From: Bacteroidaceae bacterium
GTDB lineage: Bacteria > Bacteroidota > Bacteroidia > Bacteroidales > Bacteroidaceae
NCBI GenBank assembly: GCA_017938245.1
Contig: JAGBBX010000043.1
Coordinates: forward strand, 19,736-83,735
DNA: 64,000 nucleotides
Reading direction: 5' to 3'
Made by a program: the position numbers and the translations under genes. The notes beneath the pieces were generated by a model. That model did not search any database and had not been told where the DNA came from. It worked only from the letters and a program-made list of their open reading frames with translations. Of this stretch, positions 21,251-30,173 are shown in pieces (the first letter of the stretch is position 1; the number at the start of each line of letters is the position of its first letter).

Positions 21251-22755
21251 TGAAGAAGAAAAAACTAACCACCGAAGTTGGAGCACCTGTAATTGACAAT
21301 ACAAACTCTCTTACAGCAGGAAGCCGAGGCCCTATCCTCTTAGAAGATAATTGGTTATTGGAAAAATTAGCACATTTCGACCGCGAGGTAATCCCCGAGC
21401 GACGTATGCACGCAAAGGGTAGTGGGGCATTCGGAACATTTACTACCACACACGATGTAACGCAATATACCTGCGCATCGCTATTCTCTCAGATAGGAAA
21501 AACAACCGATGTCTTTGTACGTTTCTCGACCGTTGCCGGAGAACGCGGTGCCGCCGATGCCGAGCGAGATATTCGTGGCTTTGCGATAAAATTTTACACC
21601 GATGAAGGAAATTGGGATCTTGTGGGCAACAACACTCCTGTATTTTTCTTACGCGACCCACTGCAATTCCCCGACCTTAATCACGCCATTAAGCGCGATC
21701 CACAGACCAATCTGCGCTCGCCACAGAGTAACTGGGATTTCTGGACAATGCTGCCCGAGGCACTGCATCAGGTGACTATTGTAATGTCCGATAGAGGAAT
21801 ACCCGCATCTTATCGTAATATGCACGGCTTCGGGTCCCACACCTACAGCCTTATAAACAGCGAGGGAAAAAGAGTGTGGGTGAAATTTCATTTCCGCACA
21901 CAGCAAGGTATAAAAAACCTTACAAACGCCGAGGCAGCAGCAATAATTGCAAAAGACCGCGAGAGTCACGGACGCGACCTTTATAACGCCATCGCAGCAG
22001 GAAATTTCCCACGCTGGATACTCTATTTTCAGATTATGACCGAGGAGCAGGCGCGTAAGCACAAAGAGAATCCCTTTGACATTACAAAGGTGTGGAGTCA
22101 TAAGGAGTATCCGCTTATCGAGGTGGGTGTACTTGAACTTAACCGTAACCCCGAGAACTATTTTGCCGATGTTGAGCAGGCCGCATTTAACCCCGCGCAT
22201 ATTGTTCCGGGAATAGGTCTCTCGCCCGATAAACTGCTTCAGGGACGACTATTCTCGTATGGCGACGCACAGCGCTACCGCTTGGGTGTCAATCACGACC
22301 AGATACCCGTTAACCGCGCACACTGCCCTGTGCACAGCTTCCACCGCGACGGTACAATGCGTGTCGATGGCAATGCAGGAGCAACAAAAGGTTATTCGCC
22401 CAACAGTATAGGGGAGTGGGAGACAGGCGCGGCACATTACAGCTACTCTGCGGTAACGGGCGAGAGTATGCGATATAACCCGTATGAAGAGCGCGTAGAC
22501 GACTGTTTCATCCAGCCGGGTAATCTTTATCGTCTGATGACCGAAGAGAAGCGCAGAGAACTTATTTCGAATACAGCCGAGGATATTATGCCCGTGACCG
22601 ATAATATAAAGTACCGCCACGCTGCCCACTGCTACCTTGCCGACACCGAGTATGGCACACGCCTTGCCGATGCCTTGAAACTCGATTTAAACGAGGTTAA
22701 GAGACTTGCTGCAATGAGTGAGAAGGAGCGTTTATACGAGACAAGGACGATGTAA
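21250..22755 (+). CDS. katA: Heme catalase, clade 3 type (KatA)
   Basis: A 501-aa monofunctional catalase that converts hydrogen peroxide to water and oxygen. Catalytic His54 is in RRMHAKG, Asn127 in [11 protein letters not shown], and the proximal heme ligand Tyr337 in [12 protein letters not shown]. There is no C-terminal flavodoxin-like domain, so it is a small-subunit enzyme. In Bacteroides katA is under OxyR control; no OxyR gene is in this window. Plus-strand third positions are richer in A and C than in neighbouring genes. A long hairpin covers the start codon region. Confidence 0.95.
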   Translation: MKKKKLTTEVGAPVIDNTNSLTAGSRGPILLEDNWLLEKLAHFDREVIPERRMHAKGSGAFGTFTTTHDVTQYTCASLFSQIGKTTDVFVRFSTVAGERGAADAERDIRGFAIKFYTDEGNWDLVGNNTPVFFLRDPLQFPDLNHAIKRDPQTNLRSPQSNWDFWTMLPEALHQVTIVMSDRGIPASYRNMHGFGSHTYSLINSEGKRVWVKFHFRTQQGIKNLTNAEAAAIIAKDRESHGRDLYNAIAAGNFPRWILYFQIMTEEQARKHKENPFDITKVWSHKEYPLIEVGVLELNRNPENYFADVEQAAFNPAHIVPGIGLSPDKLLQGRLFSYGDAQRYRLGVNHDQIPVNRAHCPVHSFHRDGTMRVDGNAGATKGYSPNSIGEWETGAAHYSYSAVTGESMRYNPYEERVDDCFIQPGNLYRLMTEEKRRELISNTAEDIMPVTDNIKYRHAAHCYLADTEYGTRLADALKLDLNEVKRLAAMSEKERLYETRTM

Positions 22756-22810
22756 GAATAGGCATAAAGCGCTAATTAACATACTTGCTTTAAAAACCCC
22801 AACCGTAGGC

Positions 22811-22833
22811 GGGCGATTGAAAATCGCCCCTAC
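22811..22833. repeat. GGGCGATT palindromic repeat, copy 1
   Basis: GGGCGATT-GAA-AATCGCCC followed by CTAC. This small hairpin repeats at 22906-22930 (inverted) and 31170-31192, with decayed versions near 63.5 kb. It lies between the convergent catalase and lgt genes. Confidence 0.75.
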
Positions 22834-22905
22834 TGTCCGCGAGTATTATATAATGTCGGGATAAATTATTGATATTTAATCACTTGCAGATAATTATCAT
22901 TGCGA

Positions 22906-22930
22906 GTAGGGGCGATTTGTAATCGCCCGA
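22906..22930. repeat. GGGCGATT palindromic repeat, copy 2 (inverted)
   Basis: Read on the minus strand, TTTCGGGCGATT through CGCAATGAT matches the copy near 31.17 kb over about 40 bp with few differences. The loop differs (ACA against GCA) while both stems are perfect. Confidence 0.75.
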
Positions 22931-22967
22931 AACATAGCAAAGAGTTGTGGACTTATGTGGGCGAATA

Positions 22968-23005
22968 TAAAAAAACTGCTGAATACATTCTTTGTACTCA
23001 GCAGT
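22968..23005 (-). terminator. Terminator after lgt
   Basis: ACTGCTGA (22975-22982) pairs with TCAGCAGT (22998-23005). On the minus strand the stem is followed by a run of seven T. It sits 7 bp past the lgt stop. Confidence 0.8.
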
Positions 23006-23011
23006 CATTAT

Positions 23012-23833
23012 TTATCTCTTTTTCCATCCATAGACCATACAGGCGGTTCCTATTATCATAAACGGAATACTCAGCCATTGTCCCATATCGAGCATCATTC
23101 CCTGTTCAAAATCAACCTGAACCTCCTTTAAGAACTCTACAAAGAAGCGGAAGGTGAAGATTGTTGCAAGGCAGTAGCCAAAATAGAACAGCGTGCCCAC
23201 TTTCTGTGGGAATTTCTTATACAGCAGCCATCCGCCGACGAAGAAGAGCAGATAGGCTATTGCCTCGTACAGCTGCGCAGGGTGGCGCGGTATGTCATCG
23301 ACACGTGCAAAAACAACCCCCAGAGGGCCATCGGTGGCGCGTCCCAAAATCTCGCTGTTCATAAAATTTCCCAAGCGAATCATTGCCGCTACAACGGGTG
23401 TTGTTATGGCAATATTATCGAGTACAGTGGCAAATTTCAGTTTTGTCTTACGGCAATAGAGCCATAGGGCGGTAAAGAGTCCTATTGTTCCGCCGTGGCT
23501 GGCAAGTCCCATATAACCAACGAATTTCCATCCTGTGTCGGTGAATTTTACTGGAAGAATCATCTCCCAAAAGTGCGACAGATAGTAGTCGGGCTCGTAG
23601 AACAGGCAGTGTCCCAGACGTGCTCCAATGAGTATGCCAAAGAAGCAGTACATAAACAATGGGTCAAAAAGCTCGTCGGCAATCTTCTGCTTTTTATAAA
23701 GATACTGCATTATGTAATATCCCAATGCAAGGCCCGCCATCCAGCAGATGGCATAGTAACGTATCTCGAATCCGAATATCGAGAACGGACTAAGTGCGGG
23801 GTCCCAAACAAATGCGCAGGGTAGGGTAGTCAT
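23012..23833 (-). CDS. lgt: Prolipoprotein diacylglyceryl transferase
   Basis: A 273-aa inner-membrane enzyme that moves diacylglycerol from phosphatidylglycerol to the lipobox cysteine of prolipoproteins. Seven TM segments are visible. The family signature is GARLGHCLFYEPDYY (about 92-106), the second conserved block is RLGNFMNSEILGR (about 150-162), and RHPAQLYEA carries further conserved residues. It starts 12 bp after ychF on the same strand. It serves lipoproteins such as the XusB-like one in this window. Confidence 0.95.
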   Translation of the reverse strand: MTTLPCAFVWDPALSPFSIFGFEIRYYAICWMAGLALGYYIMQYLYKKQKIADELFDPLFMYCFFGILIGARLGHCLFYEPDYYLSHFWEMILPVKFTDTGWKFVGYMGLASHGGTIGLFTALWLYCRKTKLKFATVLDNIAITTPVVAAMIRLGNFMNSEILGRATDGPLGVVFARVDDIPRHPAQLYEAIAYLLFFVGGWLLYKKFPQKVGTLFYFGYCLATIFTFRFFVEFLKEVQVDFEQGMMLDMGQWLSIPFMIIGTACMVYGWKKR

Positions 23834-23845
23834 TCTTTTACTCCT

Positions 23846-24949
23846 TTATACGTTGAAACGGAAGTGCATAATGTCGCCATCCTGCACAACATACTCTTTA
23901 CCCTCGACACCCATTTTGCCTGCCTCTTTAACGGCAGCCTCGGAGCCAAGAGCAATGTAATCGTCGTACTTGATAACCTCGGCGCGGATGAATCCCTTCT
24001 CGAAGTCGGTGTGAATAACACCTGCACACTGCGGTGCTTTCCATCCCTTGCGGAAAGTCCACGCTTTTACCTCCATTTCACCGGCTGTGATGAATGTCTG
24101 AAGGTTCAGGAGGCTGTAGATAGCCTTTATAAGGCGGTCGCAGCCCGACTCGCTGAGGCCCATATCTTCGAGGAACATCTGTTTCTCCTCGTAGCTTTCG
24201 AGCTCGGCAATGTCCGACTCGGTCTGTGCCGAGATAATCAGTAGCTCGGCATTCTCGTCCTTGATAGCCTCGCGCACAGCATCGACATATTTGTTACCCT
24301 TTGCTGCCGAGGTATCATCTACGTTGCACACATAGAGCACAGGCTTCGATGTAAGCAAGAAAAGGTTCTTTGCGGCCTGTACCTCGTCGATGGTGTCAAA
24401 AACCACTGTACGGGCCGATTTTCCACCCTCTAAGGCCTCTTTGTAACGCATAAGCACCTCGTACTCTATCTTTGCCTGCTTGTCGCCACCTACACGAGCC
24501 TGCTTCTCAACTCTCTTTATGCGGTTCTCGACAGTCTCAAGGTCTTTCAGCTGAAGCTCTATATCTATAATCTCTTTATCGCGAACAGGGTCGACCGAGC
24601 CATTGACGTGAACAATATTGTCGTTGTCGAAGCAGCGAAGAACGTGTATAATTGCATCGGTCTCGCGTATGTTACCCAGGAACTGGTTACCCAATCCCTC
24701 GCCTTTGCTGGCACCTTTTACAAGGCCTGCAATATCTACAATATCGCAGGTTGCGGGGACGATGCGTCCGGGGTGAACAAGTTCGGCAAGTTTGTTGAGT
24801 CTCTCGTCGGGTACGGTAATCTGTCCCATCTGTGCATCAATAGTACAGAAAGGGAAGTTTGCTGCCTGTGCCTTCGCACTTGAGAGACAGTTGAAAAGTG
24901 TCGATTTTCCTACATTGGGTAGGCCTACAATTCCTGCTTTAAGAGCCAT
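23846..24949 (-). CDS. ychF: Redox-regulated ATPase YchF (Obg family)
   Basis: A 367-aa P-loop NTPase. The G1 motif GLPNVGKS is at residues 9-16, G3 [14 protein letters not shown] at about 68-81, and the G4 position reads NVDD (about 208-211), consistent with ATP preference in this family. A coiled-coil insertion (about 127-165) and a C-terminal TGS domain are present. It associates with ribosomes and has been linked to oxidative-stress control. First gene of the ychF-lgt pair. Confidence 0.95.
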   Translation of the reverse strand: MALKAGIVGLPNVGKSTLFNCLSSAKAQAANFPFCTIDAQMGQITVPDERLNKLAELVHPGRIVPATCDIVDIAGLVKGASKGEGLGNQFLGNIRETDAIIHVLRCFDNDNIVHVNGSVDPVRDKEIIDIELQLKDLETVENRIKRVEKQARVGGDKQAKIEYEVLMRYKEALEGGKSARTVVFDTIDEVQAAKNLFLLTSKPVLYVCNVDDTSAAKGNKYVDAVREAIKDENAELLIISAQTESDIAELESYEEKQMFLEDMGLSESGCDRLIKAIYSLLNLQTFITAGEMEVKAWTFRKGWKAPQCAGVIHTDFEKGFIRAEVIKYDDYIALGSEAAVKEAGKMGVEGKEYVVQDGDIMHFRFNV

Positions 24950-24977
24950 ATTTTCAATATATTGTTTCGTTAATAAA

Positions 24978-25021
24978 ATCTTTGCACAACCTTTCTTTTT
25001 AAGAAAAGCTGTGCAAAGATA
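24978..25021 (-). promoter_or_regulatory. ychF leader: -7 box inside an inverted repeat
   Basis: Minus-strand TATCTTTG at 25021-25014 is a good -7 element. The sequence ATCTTTGCACA (24978-24988) is repeated inverted as TGTGCAAAGAT (25010-25020), so the -7 box forms one arm of an 11-bp palindrome, with a 21-bp spacer rich in T then A. It may be an operator or a leader hairpin. Confidence 0.5.
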
Positions 25022-25045
25022 GTTATTACTTTTGTAAGTTGAAAA

Positions 25046-25435
25046 TTATTCTTTACCCCTTAGTGTCTGTATCATAATATCTTCGTTCTTGATGCAGTAG
25101 TAATCGTCGATAAAACTTAGAACTTGCCAAACAATGATAAATCCTACAAGCATTATACCCAAGATATATGCTATTGTATCACCTTTATCAACCATTGGAG
25201 AAACTACGAATTTCTGTAAATTTTCAATAATTGCCGAAACATTGTTCCACTGAACAAGCATAAAAGTGCTTGTTATAACAATTGTTGCGACAAATGTTAT
25301 AAGCAGAAATACATTTGTACGGCTGCGTGGAGGTAGATTATTCTCTATCCTGTGGCATAATTCTATGTTTTTTCGACTCTCCTGCGTAAAACTTTTTTGC
25401 AATACACGGGCTATTATCTTATCTTTCTCGTTCAT
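25046..25435 (-). CDS. Two-TM membrane protein downstream of the ECF sigma gene
   Basis: A 129-aa protein. The N-terminal 40 residues are charged and cytosolic-like, followed by TM helices at about 43-62 (VFLLITFVATIVITSTFMLV) and about 90-110 (YILGIMLVGFIIVWQVLSF). The start overlaps the sigma factor stop by 4 bp. Position and topology fit a membrane anti-sigma partner, but no known anti-sigma domain is recognised, so this is inference from context. Confidence 0.7.
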   Translation of the reverse strand: MNEKDKIIARVLQKSFTQESRKNIELCHRIENNLPPRSRTNVFLLITFVATIVITSTFMLVQWNNVSAIIENLQKFVVSPMVDKGDTIAYILGIMLVGFIIVWQVLSFIDDYYCIKNEDIMIQTLRGKE

Positions 25436-25974
25436 TCTTTTATGAGTATTTTTTCAAGGTTGTTTCGTCCGCGTGACAGATAGACTTTTATGCTGCCTTC
25501 GGAGTAACCGGTTATTTTTGCTATCTCTTTAATCTTTTTCTCTTCGAGGTAGAACAGTGTCACACACTGTCTCTCTTTCAGATTCAGGCGGTAGATGGCA
25601 CGGTGCAGCGCATCCTCGCTCTCGGGTCGAGGGGCTTCGTCGTCCATTATCTCGTATGTACCAATATCATCGTCGATAGATTCAATTAATTCCTCTTTCT
25701 TGTTCTCCCGCATATAGCTTAAGAAAGTGTTAAAAGCAATCTTTAGTAGCCAATTACGGAACGATGAAATCTGTTTGAAACTGCTAAGTCCTTGCCACGC
25801 TTTTATGAATGTCTCTTGCGTGAGGTCGTCGCTTACAGCCTGGTTGCCTTTTGTCTGTATGATAAAATATCGCTGTATGTGTGGCAGATATTTATTCATT
25901 AAAGACGAGTAGGCCCGTTGGTCGTTTAAAAGAAGCACCCTTGTTACCCACAGAATATCTTCGGGGTCTTTCAT
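25432..25974 (-). CDS. ECF-type RNA polymerase sigma-70 factor
   Basis: A 180-aa sigma factor. Region 2 (about 20-90) contains DDLTQETFIKAWQGL, the polymerase-binding DLxQExF pattern; region 4 (about 125-178) holds LKERQCVTLFYLEEKKIKEIA and the helix-turn-helix GYSEGSIKVYLSRGR. It overlaps both neighbours by 4 bp, so it is coupled to the 221-aa membrane protein upstream and the 129-aa membrane protein downstream. The signal it responds to is unknown; the flanking membrane proteins suggest an envelope cue. Confidence 0.9.
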   Translation of the reverse strand: MKDPEDILWVTRVLLLNDQRAYSSLMNKYLPHIQRYFIIQTKGNQAVSDDLTQETFIKAWQGLSSFKQISSFRNWLLKIAFNTFLSYMRENKKEELIESIDDDIGTYEIMDDEAPRPESEDALHRAIYRLNLKERQCVTLFYLEEKKIKEIAKITGYSEGSIKVYLSRGRNNLEKILIKE

Positions 25975-26636
25975 TGTTGCTCCTGTTGAGTTTCGTTACT
26001 TTTTACTTCGATTACTTCGATACTGTTATTATCTGCGTTTTTTCTTTTTTTCTTCTTTATCTCAATTATAAGAAATATAGTGCGTACAATAAGGCGCAAC
26101 AGCCCCGAGAAGAATAGGATAATGGCGATGAGTAGAATAAAATCATCAATACGTGCACCGCAGGCAAATTCGCTAAACATTACAGCAAAGCCTATTCCAA
26201 GCATTGTGGCATCGACAAGGAACTTATTTTGTGCTGTGATACTTTTTTCTCTCTTTGCATTGATTATGGAATTTAAATTTTCGTTATTGGCATTGTTGAT
26301 TGCTCCTTTATCTACCAATCCCATAAGAAACTCTTTTTCGCGAACATCCTTTTTACCAAGATAGCGGAAGAAATAGACTATCGATAGTAATATAGGTAGT
26401 GCTATAAGTATTATTACTATACAAATAGAGACAAGTTCTATAATATGATCTATTCTGTGCTGTTCTTCAACCATTAAATAGTGTTGGTCTGCTTGTTGCT
26501 GCTGAATTATTTTTTCAGCTTGTTGAACACTGATAACACTGTCTTTTACCAATTGTGTAATGTTATGCTGTGCTTGTGATAGGGTGGGGAGCAGCATAAT
26601 AAATGTCACGAGAATAATTCTTAGAAAGTTTTTCAT
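25971..26636 (-). CDS. DUF6249-like membrane protein, first gene of the ECF operon
   Basis: A 221-aa protein with a signal peptide (LRIILVTFIMLLPTLSQAQ), a short periplasmic glutamine-rich stretch (AEKIIQQQQADQ), a TM at about 68-92, then two more TM segments at about 140-195 and a lysine-rich cytosolic tail (KKKKRKN). The arrangement resembles DUF6249 proteins found next to ECF sigma factors in Bacteroidetes. The 3' end overlaps the sigma start by 4 bp. Function unknown; the glutamine-rich periplasmic segment is a candidate sensor part. Confidence 0.65.
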   Translation of the reverse strand: MKNFLRIILVTFIMLLPTLSQAQHNITQLVKDSVISVQQAEKIIQQQQADQHYLMVEEQHRIDHIIELVSICIVIILIALPILLSIVYFFRYLGKKDVREKEFLMGLVDKGAINNANNENLNSIINAKREKSITAQNKFLVDATMLGIGFAVMFSEFACGARIDDFILLIAIILFFSGLLRLIVRTIFLIIEIKKKKRKNADNNSIEVIEVKSNETQQEQQ

Positions 26637-26777
26637 ATTATTATGTTTTTATTGGTTAATAATCGTCTTGTATCTATAAGACGAAAGTTTGGGTCAAAAG
26701 GTTACAATTCTCTTCTGTTTTTTTTCTTGCCGATGTTTCGGGCAATAATAAACAGTCGCTCTAAGAGTATTGTCACT

Positions 26778-26812
26778 AAAAAATGCGAGCAACCTTTCAG
26801 CAGTTACTCGCA
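26778..26812 (-). terminator. Terminator after the 105-aa gene
   Basis: TGCGAGCAAC (26784-26793) pairs, with one mismatch, with GTTACTCGCA (26803-26812). The minus-strand exit is a run of six T (26783-26778). Confidence 0.75.
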
Positions 26813-26838
26813 ATAAATTCGGTCTTTTAAAAAACTTC

Positions 26839-27156
26839 TTAATCCCAATAAATATTCATATAGTACGTGTCACCGTTCCACAGTACACCATCGTGATCTT
26901 CGTATCCGTCTACCTCGCTCCTAAACGAGACAAATGAGCCGGGAGTAAGGTGCTCTATGCTGTTAAAAGATTCAATGGTGATGCATTCCTCACTGATACT
27001 CGATATATTCAGTTTACCGAATCCCTCTATAAACTCGGTCTCTCCAATAACGGCATCTATAGTGCCCTCTCTTCTTGTGTCCTCGTCTTTACCGCCGATG
27101 TCCCACGAGTTGCAGTGCCACTCATAGCGCAACTCCTTAATCTCATTGTTACCCAT
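26839..27156 (-). CDS. Small acidic protein of unknown function
   Basis: A 105-aa protein, strongly acidic, with many aromatic residues and no signal peptide or TM segment. The C-terminal part (VLWNGDTYYMNIYWD) looks beta-rich. It starts 27 bp after the polA stop on the same strand and has its own terminator, so it is probably the last gene on the polA transcript. I recognise no family. Confidence 0.6.
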   Translation of the reverse strand: MGNNEIKELRYEWHCNSWDIGGKDEDTRREGTIDAVIGETEFIEGFGKLNISSISEECITIESFNSIEHLTPGSFVSFRSEVDGYEDHDGVLWNGDTYYMNIYWD

Positions 27157-27183
27157 AGCTTGAATATTTTAAGTTTATAATAA

Positions 27184-30018
27184 TCAATGTGCCTCTAACC
27201 AGTTGTTGCCCCAGCCATAGTCGGCAACAAGGGGAACGCTCATTGTAAAGGCTCGTTGCATCTCCTCTAATACTAATGCCTGCACTATCTCTCTCTCCTC
27301 GGGCAGCACGCTGAAGTTTAGTTCGTCGTGCACCTGAAGTATCATTGTCGATTGCAGGTTAAGCTCCCTCATACGGCGGTAGATATTTATCATTGCTACC
27401 TTTATTATGTCGGCAGCACTACCCTGTATCGGGGCATTTACTGCGTTGCGTTCGGCATATCCGCGTACCACTGCATTGCGTGAATTTATATCGGGCAGGA
27501 AACGTTTGCGGTTGAATATTGTCTCGACGTATCCGTTCTTCTTTGCCTCCTCTTTGCACTGCTCTATATACTCTTTTACACCGCTGTAGGTTGCGAAATA
27601 GTTCTCGATAAGCTCTTTTGCTTCGCGACGGTCGACGTTCATACGCTCGGCAAGACCAAAGACCGATATTCCATATATTATTCCGAAATTGGCAACCTTT
27701 GCCTTTCTGCGCTCATCCTTTGTAACCTCTTCAATAGGCTTCTTGTATATTTTGGCGGCTGTGGCGGCGTGGATATCGTGTCCGCTACAGAAATCCTCAA
27801 TCATATTCTTATCGCCGCTCAGATGGGCCATTATGCGCAGCTCAATCTGTGAGTAGTCGGCAGAGAGGAACAGACACCCCTGCTCGGGGACAAATGCTTT
27901 GCGCACCTCCTTGCCATCCTCGTCGCGTATGGGGATGTTCTGAAGATTGGGGTTACTCGAACTCAGTCGTCCTGTGGCTGTCACTGTCTGGTTGTACGAC
28001 GTGTGTATCTTTCCTGTCTCGGGGTTCACAAGGGCGGGTAGGGCATCGACGTATGTACTCAGCAGTTTCTTCAATCCTCGGTATTGAAGAATTTTCTTTA
28101 CAATGGGGTGACGGTTCTGTACCTGTGCAAGCACCTCCTCTGATGTCACGAATTGTCCTGTCTTTGTCTTTTTGGGTTTCTCAATTATTTTCAGCTTGCC
28201 AAAGAGAATGTCTCCAACCTGCTTGGGTGACGCAATATTGAACTGTTCGCCTGCAAGAGTATAAATCTCATTCTCTATCGTTAGCAGTCGTTGACCGAAG
28301 AGTGCCGATGTCTCGGCAAGTGAGTTGCTGTCGATGCGTGCACCGTTACGTTCCATATATGCAAGTACGGGAACAAGGGGCATCTCAATTTCATAGAACA
28401 ATTTTTCGACTCCCTCTCTCTGTAGCTCTTTCTCTAAAATATTTTTCAGGCGCAGGGTGATGTCGGCATCTTCGCAGGCATAGTCGCAAACATCTTGCGG
28501 TGTAAGGTCGCGCATATTTTTCTGGTGCTTTCCTTTTTCTCCGATAAGCTCTTCAATTTTTATTGTGTTGTAGTTGAGGTATACTTCGGCGAGGTAGTCC
28601 ATCGAGTGATGTAGCTCTGGTTGCAGAAGGTAGTGTGCTATCATTGTGTCGAAGAGTGGGCCACGAAGCTCGATGCCGTAGTTTGCAAGCATCGTAAGGT
28701 CATACTTTATGTTGTGTCCCACTTTTGTAATTGTCTCGCTCTCGAAGATTGCGCGCAGTGGCTCCAATATTTTTTTTACTTCGTCGCGATTTTTTGGAAC
28801 AGGAATGTAAAATGCCTTTCCCTCCTCGGTCGAGAGGCTCAAGCCAACCAATTCGGCCAAAATTGCGTTCGTTCCTGTAGTCTCAGTGTCGAAGCACACA
28901 GTTTGGCAATTTTTTATAGCAGTGGTTAAATTATGTATATCCTCTTCTGTATCAACGAGTTTATAGGTGTGATTGGTGCTTTTTAAGCTCGCGAGAGTCG
29001 AATTTTTTTCTTCGCCCGCATCCTCGGTCGGAAATAAATCAAAGAGAGTGCCTTTAAAAATGTCGTCTTGTTGAGGCTTCTTGTTCTCGTTTGTCGTTCC
29101 TGAATTATTCTCATTTTCTTCGGGGGTGTCGAATAGGGTGGGGGCGGCGCTTCTTTTTTTCACTCGCTCTTTCAGTGCACGAAGCTCGTAGTAGTCGAAC
29201 AGTCGGGTGAGTTCCTGTTCGTTTGCCTGCTCGCGACGCAGCTCCTCTAAATTAAGTTCTATGGGAACGTCGGTTTTTATCGTTGCAAGGAATTTGCTGA
29301 AAATAATCTTTTCTCGGTTCTCCTCTATTTTAGTGCGTAATGCTCCTTTTATCTCGGCGGTGTGTTCAAGCATCTGCTCGATGCTGCCGAACTGCTCCAA
29401 TAATTTTTGTGCAGTCTTTTCTCCCACTCCGGGGCAGCCGGGGATATTATCGCTCGAGTCACCCATCAATCCCAACAGGTCGATTATCTGCATCGTGTTG
29501 CTAACGCCGAACTTTTCCTTTACCCGTTGGGTGTCCATTATCTCAAATTCTTTGTCGCCATATTTGGGCCGGTAGATAAATGTCCTCTCCGATACTAACT
29601 GTCCGTAGTCCTTATCGGGAGTCATCATATATGTTAAAACTCCCTTTTCTTCGGCTTTTTTTGCCAATGTACCAACGACGTCATCTGCCTCGTACCCCGG
29701 GACCTCAAGGATTGGAATATTATATGCCTTTATGAACTCCTTTATCACAGGTACCGACTCGCGAATAACCTCGGGGGTCTCCTCGCGCTGTGCCTTGTAA
29801 GCTTCGAATGCCTCGTGGCGAAATGTTTTTCCTTTAGGGTCAAAAGCAATTCCAATGTATGTGGGGTTCTCTTTTTTCAGAACATCTTCCAATGTATTTA
29901 TAAAGCCCAATATCGCCGATGTATTGAATCCTTTTGAATTGATTCGTGGATTTCTTATAAGGGCGTAGTAGGCACGGTATATCAACGCGTATGCATCCAA
30001 TAAAAATAGTTTTTCCAT
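27184..30018 (-). CDS. polA: DNA polymerase I
   Basis: A 944-aa enzyme for Okazaki-fragment processing and repair. The N-terminal 5'-3' exonuclease starts at LFLLDAYALIYRAYYAL; a linker of low complexity is at about 290-330; the 3'-5' proofreading domain keeps FDTETTG with its metal-binding Asp and Glu. Polymerase motif A is DYSQIELRIMAHLSG, motif B RRKAKVANFGIIYG, motif C QVHDE. All three activities appear intact. It is divergent from the polyprenyl synthase gene. Confidence 0.97.
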   Translation of the reverse strand: MEKLFLLDAYALIYRAYYALIRNPRINSKGFNTSAILGFINTLEDVLKKENPTYIGIAFDPKGKTFRHEAFEAYKAQREETPEVIRESVPVIKEFIKAYNIPILEVPGYEADDVVGTLAKKAEEKGVLTYMMTPDKDYGQLVSERTFIYRPKYGDKEFEIMDTQRVKEKFGVSNTMQIIDLLGLMGDSSDNIPGCPGVGEKTAQKLLEQFGSIEQMLEHTAEIKGALRTKIEENREKIIFSKFLATIKTDVPIELNLEELRREQANEQELTRLFDYYELRALKERVKKRSAAPTLFDTPEENENNSGTTNENKKPQQDDIFKGTLFDLFPTEDAGEEKNSTLASLKSTNHTYKLVDTEEDIHNLTTAIKNCQTVCFDTETTGTNAILAELVGLSLSTEEGKAFYIPVPKNRDEVKKILEPLRAIFESETITKVGHNIKYDLTMLANYGIELRGPLFDTMIAHYLLQPELHHSMDYLAEVYLNYNTIKIEELIGEKGKHQKNMRDLTPQDVCDYACEDADITLRLKNILEKELQREGVEKLFYEIEMPLVPVLAYMERNGARIDSNSLAETSALFGQRLLTIENEIYTLAGEQFNIASPKQVGDILFGKLKIIEKPKKTKTGQFVTSEEVLAQVQNRHPIVKKILQYRGLKKLLSTYVDALPALVNPETGKIHTSYNQTVTATGRLSSSNPNLQNIPIRDEDGKEVRKAFVPEQGCLFLSADYSQIELRIMAHLSGDKNMIEDFCSGHDIHAATAAKIYKKPIEEVTKDERRKAKVANFGIIYGISVFGLAERMNVDRREAKELIENYFATYSGVKEYIEQCKEEAKKNGYVETIFNRKRFLPDINSRNAVVRGYAERNAVNAPIQGSAADIIKVAMINIYRRMRELNLQSTMILQVHDELNFSVLPEEREIVQALVLEEMQRAFTMSVPLVADYGWGNNWLEAH

Positions 30019-30065
30019 CTTTAGAAGCTTCTAAAATTTATTATCGAATGTAAAAATACAGAAAA

Positions 30066-30099
30066 TTTGCTTTTAACACTATACTTTTTATTACTTTTG
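30066..30099 (+). promoter_or_regulatory. Promoter for the polyprenyl synthase gene
   Basis: TTTG at 30066-30069, a 22-nt spacer and TACTTTTG at 30092-30099. Transcription would start near 30106, which supports the downstream ATG at 30174 as the start. Confidence 0.55.
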
Positions 30100-30173
30100 C
30101 AATACTAATGCAAAAATAGGCTCTGTTTGTTCACTGTTCCTTTTTGTATTTCCAATGTAAATGTTTCCAAAAT

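Noticed and set aside
27849-28241. 130-codon plus-strand ORF within polA
   Set aside because: It is antisense to a strongly conserved polymerase; the composition of polA explains the open frame.
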